NCBI GenBank assembly: GCA_023807065.1
Contig: JAJJLU010000019.1
Location: 1 to 45,962 of the forward strand
Reading direction: 5' to 3'
Source: Isotricha intestinalis
Taxonomy: Eukaryota > Ciliophora > Litostomatea > Vestibuliferida > Isotrichidae
Length of the DNA stretch: 45,962 nt
The notes beneath the pieces are model-generated. The model saw only the letters and a program-made list of their open reading frames with translations, ran no database searches and was not told the origin of the DNA. Position 1 is the stretch's first letter. The number at the start of each line of letters is the position of its first letter. The position numbers and the translations under genes are program-made. This document shows positions 19,601-28,489 of this stretch, piece after piece.

Positions 19601-21437
19601 ATTAAAATGGTCTCTTAGAATATTTTATTATTTAAGAGTTTTAACTGATAATTATGGAAGAGCAGATGTTAAATCATTTTTAGATAGTTTTAAACATACA
19701 TATGTTCATAATAAAATGAAAACTGAAATTGAAATTGAAAAAGAAGAAATTTTAAATCATAAAAATACTTTAGAATCTTCAAGAAGAAAAAAAAAATATG
19801 TTTCCACTGATAAAGAATCTATAAAAAGTAATCAAATGAAAAAAATAAAAAATGAAAATACAAATTATATTGTTTATCAATTTTTATCAAGAATTTTAAC
19901 TAGAATTGAAATTAAAGCAGATAATAATGAATCAAAAAAAGATTTTTCTTTTTTTGTAATTCCTTCAGTTTGCTTTTTATTGTCTAATCAATCCATGAAA
20001 AATTTTGATGAAAATGTTGATAGAGATAGTGTACATTCAAAAATAATTAATTTAATAAAAGAAACAGATTACTTTATATGTGAAATGTTTTTTAATAATT
20101 ATAAATTTAGAGATTATTCAAAATTTTCTAAAATCTTAAGTTCTATCAATATTAGAACATTTGAAATAATAAATTATATATTAATAATATTTCATAATTT
20201 ACTTTTAGCAATAAATTTTTATTCTATAGAAGAAATTGAACAAAATAAAAAAAATGATATAAACATACATAACTTTTATTTAAGTATTGGTCATATAATT
20301 TTTATAGTAATAGTAATAATAGTTTGGTTTTATTATATGTTTAGATTACAATATATTCATAATATAATGACAAAATATAATGTAAATTATTGTTTTAGAG
20401 AAGTTGGAGATAAAAATAGTCATTATAATATTTTTGATCAAGATATGATAGAAAGAATAAATAATATATCAGACCAAATTTCATTTAGTGAAAAGTTATC
20501 AACAATAATATTTGATAGTGTTTTAATGAACAGACAAATAAATATGTTAATTGCAACTTTAATATGTTTATCTTTTTATTTATTAACAGGAAGTGCAATT
20601 GCAATAGCTGTTCCAGTTTTATTTCTTGCAAATATGGTTGAATTATTATATGGAATATTTCTAACAATAAGAATACGTTGGAGTCAACTTTTATTAGTTT
20701 TAACATATTCATATTTAATAGAATATTTATTTGCAATATTTGCTTTTTATTTTTTTAATGATAGTTTTAATTTTACTGAATTATATAATGTTAAAAATGA
20801 TACTCAAGATGATGAAGAACAAATGTGTGGAAGTATTTTTCAATGTTATTTAACTTTATTAAGTTATGGTGGAAGAAGTGGAGGAGGAATTGGTGATATG
20901 ATTGTTAAATTAGCTTATAATCCAAGTTCAGGTGCTTTTATTGCTAGATTTTTTTTTGATATCACTTTTCATATTATTGTAGTTTTAATTATGACCAATT
21001 TAATTTTTGGAATTGTTGTTGATTCTTTTGCTGCTTTTAGAAATAAAACTGATGAAATTATTGCAGATAAAAATAATGTTTGTTTTATTTGCCAAATGAG
21101 TAGAGATGATGCTATCAATAAAAATATTGATTTTGATTTGCATAGGGAAACTGTTCATAATTATTGGAATTATATATATTTTTTAACATATTTACATATT
21201 AATAATGAAAATAATTTTAAAATGTTAGAAAGTTCTGTATGGGATAAATTACTTTATATGGATACTTCATGGATTCCAATTATGGAGGATGATAAAGAAG
21301 AAAAAACTGAAAATACTAATAGTAATAATAATAATGATAGTAATAATACTAAAAATAAAGATGATAATAAAAATAATGATGAAGAGAAAAGAAATTCTGA
21401 AAATAATATTGAAGAAAAAAAAAATGAAGACAAGTAA
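13650..21437 (+). CDS. IP3-receptor-like Ca2+ release channel with N-terminal zinc fingers
   Basis: 2,595 residues. Residues 1-130 are Ser/Asn-rich and disordered. At ~139-181 lies a UBR-box-like zinc module (C-S-Y...VYYCDVC...KICEECYKTCHGKC). A second Cys/His cluster spans ~220-309 (ICSCG, YSCESC, CYICYLKCHGG, ICLCNN...HCNR). A long helical solenoid follows, with RIH-associated landmarks near 1767 (LLGECHNKAFHNLI) and 1845 (EYFQGTS). The C-terminus carries six-segment channel hydrophobicity (~2173-2465), the selectivity filter GGRSGGGIGD (2407-2416), the S6 NLIFGIVVDSFAAFR, and the C2H2 site C2478/C2481/H2498/H2503 typical of IP3 receptors. Ryanodine/IP3 receptors release stored Ca2+. No MIR/IP3-binding core is evident, so the ligand is unknown. 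It ends with an Asn/Asp/Lys tail. Confidence 0.88.
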   Translation: MTTNNSERSNLLHKSSSNLIQNMNNEKKINFSSFSQSSSENNNSNLNSISNQSQQVKNSENNTENEKGKENSNQYSSSNQNFTSEEQSLNSNQKLSNLNKSNKVEKKKSSDKESSFSESSESDSENLSNELINFKNKTKCSYYEYGNYPIYQRVYYCDVCDPNSTEKICEECYKTCHGKCVGDETDSIIQKEIKTKKNIIIIDEEEINKKNENKFFSFICSCGLKRHVLNQKDEYIKFNYCVFLELDIKLHNKAVYSCESCGLTNLCYICYLKCHGGKSNCQIHKSITNNPNINKNKICLCNNQANHCNRIILNKFMNYIFNNPNNYDTIPFVWKGQILNCVFDGSIYELLYEKIFSFILSYHLNVTKFDEKKIDDSTIDNLARFVINITKTKKLYYLHENLIKVIPMSNLILLINSFKDDQLVKFAPFISGLLQLFLVLHLKRDFQEIKSLCYRDFLLTNVLERINMRLIFNSNFLYTNKIYSKYTNDNNFIIPQICIDFCGILNEAVEVFEENQYDKLIINYLVILEIIYFCVKRFLFDKKELMKLTKNLEKFSISFNTIINLLLKDNSDINNFNAVRKAVDYFSKIIYIIMINFNDIIINEKLNEKNINNSDDESEDENNKFIHYNSPHSKILFKMIISTSIVFNTLILDSPTKKNLILKNNQILDMLSFTNKILETFTLSDNLYFLKMNEIQYSEFEDINNMKEYILNREKLEEELQIKFVEKRNFTTNKDRIDYLIENDSFKMAVAENAKRNLQNSMLLTTYNSKVRLECLLNLYFCSKIEYEQLDKKFHDILLEFAKNWTKEDMKITLDEVVPKKLERKKTSIIIKNKKTIIETQQNNYKTDFPLIREKLIKDYLREISKLTKKYFPNLTIDYPSENVRDHEKDHYEFKNSKYISLHTNIIVRELMISGFDNTLTKLFIIDPVMKRYTQETIEIIFHFLLFFTLTKESLIHFLIGRNLSRIIEIFKTFPKITLYFLVIISKGIYLYDIDLKNHKQIPNLLNLIYVYIRDNINKNYDIEHNENNIQDCVIYTMDILYYLSFCFEIESLSKINELIVKEISKLINKNKVIQMFSFEKIVNKYKKLKNENIEENEEKEFEEEEENEGNKDNSKNKQVIKEHKTYSIDYIKKLFINASKKQINQNIFPFREIPFIRKRYVLVNTEEKEKFKNTLFWNQTNDKFKGSRRSSVFYTTLNKNNVNLIPKLNIPIQTKKSGSFIKLKDTLKKLSHSIIDEEKSNSESNESSDDSFPEIDSNEEDKNSELSHKHFAHYQSKIIQHSQKLFFSLIKLLSNITYFFVMKNNVFNTFVEINDLKFYQLLLSENYLTLKNRTTLLIFIRMVYINDQIEEDNTLFLNKYMNSQEYSQNLTILRNLIEDDSANYLNIPIKILNDLTDNEKISKLKKLKNVNAFNRFENLNNLKIVIEIFIHEMKNLLYYIYIEDDIDDINSYLTQILISIKIVSDVFITYEISSHMTLWLYELTKEFLNKVEFFINYFNNIKEKLFINNINIGSKSRRIEEMEKKSFDIYNMEKIYGIILEAYQEIYDNTNFNQNFKLNSFISNYYNRDEKNFKNFTLNKTEIPFYNFEQEENTILNSDHIKTENKEYKTFSLIRNSYLKQFNNFFKTTFYDLICCSSYDLSFNYNQLFLNYCVVYIFNLKNLSNENMITFLTMLNKLLIYEPSKTQNSLFKIFEQKNKTKDNAILDFNNEYNLEKTLRYEEYFFNNLGVILREKININIVTSKNIVIYERYEEINYTTKILIQFFQLLGECHNKAFHNLIITGKINENSNNKCTIIFNSMCFTLRYIINCFNRCQSLIMKSELPFDKLLVLALNINTFIIEYFQGTSLEKYKIMYDTLKQIFPSIKTFLFYKSKNEEINKNILNSKFYKEKRNFIFTMKINLLDMISSLIEEGNADNPSLNTIDEIIENFSPVDLYEESVRAFIYMNNTMRELKNYSIDNENILPILMDLYKYNDNFQDSIELKWSLRIFYYLRVLTDNYGRADVKSFLDSFKHTYVHNKMKTEIEIEKEEILNHKNTLESSRRKKKYVSTDKESIKSNQMKKIKNENTNYIVYQFLSRILTRIEIKADNNESKKDFSFFVIPSVCFLLSNQSMKNFDENVDRDSVHSKIINLIKETDYFICEMFFNNYKFRDYSKFSKILSSINIRTFEIINYILIIFHNLLLAINFYSIEEIEQNKKNDINIHNFYLSIGHIIFIVIVIIVWFYYMFRLQYIHNIMTKYNVNYCFREVGDKNSHYNIFDQDMIERINNISDQISFSEKLSTIIFDSVLMNRQINMLIATLICLSFYLLTGSAIAIAVPVLFLANMVELLYGIFLTIRIRWSQLLLVLTYSYLIEYLFAIFAFYFFNDSFNFTELYNVKNDTQDDEEQMCGSIFQCYLTLLSYGGRSGGGIGDMIVKLAYNPSSGAFIARFFFDITFHIIVVLIMTNLIFGIVVDSFAAFRNKTDEIIADKNNVCFICQMSRDDAINKNIDFDLHRETVHNYWNYIYFLTYLHINNENNFKMLESSVWDKLLYMDTSWIPIMEDDKEEKTENTNSNNNNDSNNTKNKDDNKNNDEEKRNSENNIEEKKNEDK

Positions 21438-22051
21438 AAATAAAACTCAATCTTATATTATCTATTTCCCAAAATTTACACTACTTTTTTAATTCTTTTT
21501 AAAAATTAAATTAGTTAGTTTTTTTTTTCTAGTATTATCTATATAAGAAATTACTTTTTCAAACTATGATATATTGATTATATATAAAAATAAATTTTCT
21601 TAATCCCTTAACAAGTTATATAGAAATTATATAAAATAATAAATCTTTTCTTGGATTATATAAATAAATCCTAAAAATAAAAGCAATAATGTTGATTCAA
21701 ACAATGAAATTCACTTATTCAAAATTTTTTTTAAAAAAAAGAATAATAAGAATAAATAAAACAAAAACGCAAAGAAATCAAATTTTTATTAACTTAAAAT
21801 TAACAAATATAAATAAAAAATTTTATTAAAAAAAATTAATTCAAAGTGAATCAAAAAATAAATTTAAAATGATAAATTGATAATATTTAACTTATTATTA
21901 TAATTTAAAGATTGGTTTTCTTTGAAATAATAAACATCTAAATATAATTCAATTTGAAATAATAAAATAAAAAGATATTTATTTATTAAATAATATTTTA
22001 AATAATATTTAAAATCAAATTTAAAAAAAATAATCAACATTATAAAAAAAT
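21438..22051. other. Intergenic between convergent genes
   Basis: About 610 bp between the channel gene (+) and the leishmanolysin-TTLL gene (-), both ending here. A/T-rich, with no ORF or RNA gene I would defend. Both 3' ends and their polyadenylation signals must be inside. Confidence 0.5.
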
Positions 22052-24592
22052 TTAAATATTTAATTCAATAATTTTTTTCCATAAACCTAGATTTTCTTCA
22101 ATTGGATTTTTAAAAAATTTCCTAAAATATTCAATATTATCTTTAGTAGGAAAAGACCTAATCCAACCACCTATAGGTCTTGTAAATTCACAAATGCTAT
22201 CATCAATAGCTTCATCAATTGTATTATTAAATTTAAAATCTTTTTCAATTGATCTTCCATTTAAATGATTAAAAGGAATAAATCCTAATATATTTAACAT
22301 ATCTGAAAATAATTTACTTTTAATTCTTTGTTCATATTCTCCAACTCCACTTAAACTTGGACTTAAATTTATTTCTAATAACCAAGGTTTTAAATTTTCA
22401 TCAACTAAAATATCCATTCCATATAATTCAAATAAATTATTACTTTTTAATTCATATTCTCTTTTTCTTTCCGCTTTAATTTCTTCATCATGCATTAAAA
22501 TTATAGATTTAACTGCAATATCTTGTATTTTTTTAAATAATGTATCAAAATCCTTTCCATTTTTTTTAAAGTGATTTCTTAATAAAGTAAAAGACCATAT
22601 ATTTGCATTTTCTAAATTATCTTTATCATCTTCTTTAAAATTCTTACTTTGTTTATTTAAAGCAACATTAGTTAAATGTTTATATAAATTGTTTAAATCA
22701 TTTACATCTAAATTATATTGTTCAGTTGCTATTCTAACAATTCCTTCATCATAAACATAAATTTTTAGAGGTTGATGTCCAGTGACTAAAATATAAACTC
22801 TTAAATCATATTTTCTTCCTTTTAATAAATCAGGATTATGAATATATCTAGTTAATATAGTGTGATTCTTGTTGTGGTTTGGAATATCTGAAAAAGATTC
22901 CATAAATTTAATTCCTTCTCCTCTAGCAGAACTTGAAGGTTTCAATAGCCACAAATAATTTGATTTTGGAACATAATTTTCAAAATCTTCTTTAACTTTA
23001 TTATATTGTTTTGGTAAAATATATGTTGTTGCCATATAATTATAATCTTCTGAAAAATTTTTCTTCATTCTTATAAAATTTTGATATAATAAATCTTTTC
23101 TTGTTATTTGAGAATGACTTATAAAATGATTTAATCTTTGATATTTAGAAAATTTACTATTAAAATATTTTTTTTCTGGTAAATTTACCCAAATTAAATT
23201 AGCATTTTCATATGCTGAATATACTCTTATAAATTGAGCATAATTTAAAGTTTCTTTTAAACAAGATGGACTATATTTAGATTTAGAATCAAATTCTTGT
23301 AAAGAAACCATCATATATTTTATATTACTCACTCTAATAGGTGTACTTGTAATATTTTGTCTTATATTGACATTTGGAGAATATGGGAAAAATATTGTTC
23401 TTTGAGGACTTTGACAATATTTTGAAGGTTTAATTACTCTTACAATTTGAGATTTTACTCTTTTTAATTCAGGGAATTTAGATATTGTGATTTCTCTTTC
23501 ATAAGTAGAATAATCATTTTTACAGGCTTTTATTAAGTGAGTTATATTTGCTTTTTCTTTATATTCTTCAAATAAGTTTAATTCATTTATACAAATATTT
23601 GGTCTTCTTAATCTAACTCCACAATGTAAATTTCCATTTTTAATATATAATTCAACTCTTTCACTTTCTTCAAATTTACATGTATCATTTAATTTCACAC
23701 AATAATCGCCATCTATTTTTTTATATAAATTACATGAACTATGAATAAATGAATACCAACCTAAATCATTTAATAATTTAAGTGTTAAATGAGTAATGTG
23801 ATTTTCTGAATAATTATATGGTTTCATATAATCGTTTAATATCATATTTTGATTCCAATGACCAGTTAAATTTCCATTAATATCTGAATATAATTCTAAT
23901 CCTGTAGTATAAAATTTTCTATATACAATTTCTGTCATTTGAATTAGTGTTTTTCCTGCAATAAAATTTCTTTTTTCACTTCTTGTAAGTTTAAATAAAT
24001 TATCTTTTCCTTTAGATAACTTTTTAATCATATGTTTATTAAAACCTAAAATATGAGTTAATTGATGCATAATTAATATTGTGAATTTATCTTTTGAATT
24101 TTTTACATTAAAATTAAATCCATCATTAAATTTAATATATGCAATAATTGGGCGAAGATTAGAATCATCTAAAGCACAAATTCCACCTGATATTAAATCT
24201 TCAGTTATATATATTTTATTTGTTGAAATAATTGGATAAATTATTAAATCTTTTTTAATACCCGTTTTAATTGCTGTGTCATAAAGAGGAATATTTTGAT
24301 TACATAAACTTGAAATTTCTAAATTTGTGGAAATATATTTTTGATTTTCTACTTTTAGAAATTTATTAAATAATTTTCCTGAATTATTAAGTAATTCTTT
24401 TATAGTTGAAAAATATTGTATGTAAGAATCTTTTAATTTTATTAATTGAGAATCAAAAGTTGAAAAATCAAATTTTATTTCGATTGGGTGAATAGATTTT
24501 ATTGAAATATCTAAATATGTTGGTTCAAAATAATCTTCATCATTACAAGAAACTATGTAAAAAAAACTCAAAAGATATAACAAAATTTTCAT
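22052..24592 (-). CDS. Leishmanolysin-like (M8) pseudoprotease fused to TTLL glutamylase
   Basis: 846 residues in one uninterrupted frame. Residues 1-16 form a signal peptide. Residues ~20-340 follow M8 leishmanolysin: zinc motif HQLTHILGF (176-184), third-ligand GHWNQNMILNDYMKP (H245), and LTLKLLNDLGWY (269-280). The catalytic Glu of HExxH is Gln (H-Q-L-T-H), so peptidase activity is probably lost. Residues ~465-790 are a complete tubulin tyrosine ligase-like domain: NLIWVNLP, YQRLNHF, ITRKDLL, ATTYILPKQ, WLLKPSSSARGEGI (K551), GRKYDLRVYILVTG, KHLTNVALNK and PWLLEINLSPSL (E740, N742). The ATP/Mg residues look intact, resembling polyglutamylases (TTLL4/5 group). A cytosolic-type modifying enzyme behind a secretory signal is very unusual. 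Ends in TAA. Confidence 0.88.
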   Translation of the reverse strand: MKILLYLLSFFYIVSCNDEDYFEPTYLDISIKSIHPIEIKFDFSTFDSQLIKLKDSYIQYFSTIKELLNNSGKLFNKFLKVENQKYISTNLEISSLCNQNIPLYDTAIKTGIKKDLIIYPIISTNKIYITEDLISGGICALDDSNLRPIIAYIKFNDGFNFNVKNSKDKFTILIMHQLTHILGFNKHMIKKLSKGKDNLFKLTRSEKRNFIAGKTLIQMTEIVYRKFYTTGLELYSDINGNLTGHWNQNMILNDYMKPYNYSENHITHLTLKLLNDLGWYSFIHSSCNLYKKIDGDYCVKLNDTCKFEESERVELYIKNGNLHCGVRLRRPNICINELNLFEEYKEKANITHLIKACKNDYSTYEREITISKFPELKRVKSQIVRVIKPSKYCQSPQRTIFFPYSPNVNIRQNITSTPIRVSNIKYMMVSLQEFDSKSKYSPSCLKETLNYAQFIRVYSAYENANLIWVNLPEKKYFNSKFSKYQRLNHFISHSQITRKDLLYQNFIRMKKNFSEDYNYMATTYILPKQYNKVKEDFENYVPKSNYLWLLKPSSSARGEGIKFMESFSDIPNHNKNHTILTRYIHNPDLLKGRKYDLRVYILVTGHQPLKIYVYDEGIVRIATEQYNLDVNDLNNLYKHLTNVALNKQSKNFKEDDKDNLENANIWSFTLLRNHFKKNGKDFDTLFKKIQDIAVKSIILMHDEEIKAERKREYELKSNNLFELYGMDILVDENLKPWLLEINLSPSLSGVGEYEQRIKSKLFSDMLNILGFIPFNHLNGRSIEKDFKFNNTIDEAIDDSICEFTRPIGGWIRSFPTKDNIEYFRKFFKNPIEENLGLWKKIIELNI

Positions 24593-24876
24593 TTATTTTA
24601 AAAATAAATATAAATTATTTTTTTCGAAATTAATTTTATATTCGTTTTAAAATTATTTTACCTCTATATTCTCAAATTAAACACATTAATTGTTTATTAA
24701 AAAAGTATTTAATGTTAAAAAAATAAAATATCTAAAAATTTACAAAAAATAATTTTTCATTTACCCAAATAAAAAAGTTGCAAAAAAATTTCAAAATCAC
24801 AGTTTAAAATAATTAAACAAAACTAAAATTCTCAAAAAAAATTTATAAAATTCAAAAGCATAAAAAGAGATAAAGT

Positions 24877-27308
24877 CTAAATCTCCCCTGTTGAAGTATA
24901 TAAATGAAAATTATGTTTAGAATCAATAGCACTATTCCTTTTCTTTTTCAATTGATTATTTAAAATCCAATTATGTTCAAGAGCATCTTTTATATTCATT
25001 CTTTTTTCAGGATCTTTAACTAACAATTTACTTATAAAATCAATACAATCTTTTGAAATTTTTTTCCAAATATTATTTTTAAAAGAAGGTTCTTCATAAA
25101 TAGTTTGTCTGGCAATTTCTTGATCATCTTGCCTATGATCAAAAGGTAATTTTCCACTTACAATTAAATATGTAATAACTCCCAAAGACCATAAATCTAT
25201 TTTATTATTATAACTTTTTTCCAATAAAACTTCGGGAGCTACATAAGATAAAGTTCCATATGGTTCAACACAATATTCTCCAGGACCTAGAATTTTACTT
25301 AAACCAAAATCTAATATTTTAATATCAGCATTGTTGTCTTCAGAAGTCATTAAAATATTTTCTGGTTTTAAATCTCTATGAATTATTCCATATGAATGAA
25401 TATAATATAATGCTGTTAATAATTTATGTATAATTTGACGAGCTTTTTCTTCTTTTAAATGAAATTTACGCTTTTCTAAATAGGAAAATAAATCTCCTCC
25501 TTCACAATATTCTGTTATAATATAATAATAATCTTCATTTTCAAAAACTTCATATAAATGAATTATGTTTGGATGTTGACATATTTTTAGTATTTCTATT
25601 TCTGTTTGAACTAAAGACAAATCTTCCATTGTCATTTCTTTTTTACTCATTATTTTTATTGCCACTTTTTTACCTGTTTGTTTATTTATTCCTAATTTGA
25701 CTAAACCAAATTTCCCGTTTCCTAAATTTTTACTTATTTCATATATATCAGTTAGATCTGTATATTCTGTTGCTAATTTTAATTTGGCTACCCATATTTT
25801 ATATTGTGATTCATTATCTATATAATATCTTCTTTGTTTATTCTGATATATAATTGAAAAAGAATAAAATGTTATATCATTAAAAATTTCAGATTTTTCT
25901 TCTTTCAAAAATACTCCACTTAAATGATGCATTCCTCTATGAAATTTTTCTTTATCATTTTTAAAAAAATATAAATCTTTATGAAGTAATTTAAAATATA
26001 ATCTTTTTAATTTATTATCACCAATCATTTTATATAAATAACCTTCATATTTAACAACTTCTTTTCCATCATCTTCAGATTCAAAAGATAAATCATTTAA
26101 ACTATTACTACTATCATTAATTAAATTTATACTATCTTCTTTATTATCTATAGATTTAAATGATCCTGTTTCACTAACATCTTCATTTTTATTTTTAATT
26201 TCTTGTTTAAAAGCTGGCATCAATTGAATATTATTAAATTTATCATCATTTTTATGAATATCTTTATGAGAAGCATTTAATTGAATGTTTTTTAAATTTG
26301 TTTTAGTTTTTCTTGTTACTGGAATTTTTTCAGAATCATTATCAGAAATATTATCATCAATAAAATGAATAACATCTTCATTAGTTTCTTTTTCAAATAT
26401 ATTATTCATTTGAGAAGAATTGTTTTTACTTTCTAATTTTTGCTTAAGAAAAGTACTTGTTGATGATTTTCTATTTATTGTGCCGATTCTGTTTTTTTTC
26501 CTTTCATCATTTAAAGTAATTTCTTGTATTAAACGTTCTTTTTGTGATTCATTCATTGATACTGAAATTGTTCTTTTTTTGCTTTCTCTTTGAAAAATTT
26601 CTGATGATATTAATGAAGATTTATGTATAATTGGAGAAGCAATTAATTTTGGTTTTCTTTCTTTATGAATTTTTACTGGAGATGATATTTTTTTATTTTT
26701 TCCATATTCATTTATAACTGTTTTATTAAATGGTTTTTTATCAAGAAAAAATAATAAAATTAAAATATAAATGTCACTCGCCGTGTTTTCTATAATATTA
26801 ATAAATTCGTTATAATTTATTTTTTCTTTGTTTACTTGTTTAAAACTTCTTTCTAATAAATTATAAAGTTCTATTTGAGAATTAACTCTATTTAAATATC
26901 CTTGTAATTCGGAATTATTATTTTCATTATTTAATCCAATGTATGATAAAACTGTTCTAATGTCCTCTTTATCAATTAAACCATCTTTATCAAAATCATA
27001 AAAATCAAAAATAAATTTTGTTGTTTCTTCAAAAGAACCACAAAATAACTTTGTCATTCCTTTTAAAAATTCATTCATATCAATATATTCTGTATGTCCG
27101 TTATCAAAAACTGAAAATAATCTTAATGATAAAATCCCTGGAAGTCGATAATAAGAGTTAAATGTAATTTTATCAATTCCTTTCTTTTTTCACTTCTTTC
27201 TGTTAAATCTAACCATATTTCTTTTAAATATGATTGAAATATTTCAATATTTACTACTTTAAAAGATTTTATTAAAAGATTTATATCTAATTTTTCATTC
27301 AATGACAT
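24877..27308 (-). CDS. EF-hand / PH-domain Ser/Thr protein kinase (CAMK-like), one frameshift
   Basis: About 810 residues if a -1 shift near 27180-27192 is accepted. Part one begins at the ATG at 27308 (MSLNEKLD). After the shift the frame reads GIDKITFNSYYRLPGILSL and continues without a stop through the calcineurin-B/NCS-like region with a canonical EF loop D-F-D-K-D-G-L-I-D-K-E-D. A disordered Ser/Lys linker, a PH domain (VVKYEGYLYKMIG ... YKIWVAKLKLAT) and a kinase domain follow: LGNGKFGLV glycine loop, VAIKIM lysine, IIHRDLKPEN, LDFGLSK, GTLSYVAPE and DLWSLGV, all intact. This is a Ca2+- and lipid-regulated kinase design. The shift sits at a run of six A (minus strand); one more A would restore the frame. 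It is the only gene here ending in TAG. Confidence 0.85.
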
Positions 27309-28489
27309 GATTAATTTATTAAAAATAAAAATTAAATTATTTAATAATTAAAATTAATTTATAATATGTAAGTATTTGAAATTATAATTTATTCAAAAAG
27401 CAAATTCAAGAAAAATAAAAATAAAACCTATTTAAAAATAAATTACTAAAAAATGTTTTTAGAATGGCGTTGAAAATATTATAAAGATTAAATTTTGAAT
27501 TTTTTTAAATTAAAAAGACAATATTTTTATAATATTTATAAAAATTAGAAAGGAAATTTCTTGAAGAATATCTTTCTATTATTCTTTACTCATTAAAATA
27601 ATAAATTTCAATTTCAATAATATATATTTTGTAAAATAATAAATAAATATTATGAAATTATATTTTTTTAAAGATAAAATGCATTCACCTAATAGACTTA
27701 TAAATGAAAATGTTGAACTTCATTATTAGGATATTTGGAAAAATTCGCCAAAACAATTAATAAAAAAATTCCAAAAAAAAAAAATCAATGTATTTTATAA
27801 ATATTGAATAAGATAAAATATTCTTAAGAAAATTTTAAAATAAATTAATAAAAATCTATATTTAAAATTTTTTTGGTGAATTCATATAAATATAAATGTG
27901 TGTGAAGAATTTCAAATGAAAATCACTGATCGTTTTAACTCAAATAAAATTTGAGTTAAATAAGTATTTATGTGATCAATATCATCTTCAATATAAATAT
28001 ATCTAAAAAAAATTTTTAATAATTATTGAATTCGAATTTTTTTTTGAACAATTTCATTAAAAAATATCTTCATATCTTCTTTAACCCATTTTTATCAAGT
28101 TCTTTTGGTTTTACTTTTAAAATTAATTAATTCTTATGATAAATTTTTAGAATCTCTTTCTGAAGAATTTGAAAAAAAAGGGTTTTTAATATTTGACTTT
28201 TTTTCCAGATTTATTTTTTAATTTTAATTTCTTTAAATTTTTTATTTAATATAATATTCATATTTTTATATATTGAGTAATCGATTATTATCATAAAGGT
28301 TTTTAAAATCTATATGTTTAATACACGTATTTTTATTTTTCGAACTCTAAAATTAACTTAAAATGTAAAACAAAAGGTTTAATTTTAACTTTTGGAAAAT
28401 TTGTTTATTGAATTGATAAAATAAAATAAAAAACAATGAAACAAATAAACAGAAAACATCCAAAAAAAAAATATATTTAAATAAAAAAA
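27309..28489. other. 1.2-kb intergenic region with hairpin and a possible gene relic
   Basis: It lies between the kinase start and the syntaxin stop, both minus strand. It contains a 12-bp perfect inverted repeat (27934-27960) and, on the plus strand at about 28036-28220, a ~60-codon frame without ATG that ends in TAA and looks coding in composition (for example INSYDKFLESLSEEFEKKGF). No family recognised. The rest is A/T-rich spacer. Confidence 0.4.
27934..27960. repeat. Perfect 12-bp inverted repeat with AAA loop
   Basis: TTTAACTCAAAT at 27934-27945 and its exact complement ATTTGAGTTAAA at 27949-27960, separated by three A. As RNA it would form a compact hairpin in either strand. It is the strongest short stem I found in intergenic DNA. 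It could be a transcript-end or regulatory hairpin, or chance in A/T-rich sequence. Confidence 0.6.

Noticed and set aside
20485..20736. Minus-strand frame inside the channel gene, and a plus-strand Lys/Ile-rich frame at 21289-21492.
   Set aside because: Both are shadows of the channel gene; the second is an alternate frame of its Asn/Asp/Lys tail.
27183..27196. A 14-nt GT-AG stretch that would repair the kinase frame as an ultra-short intron.
   Set aside because: Too short for splicing in any organism I know, and a single missing A explains the data more simply.
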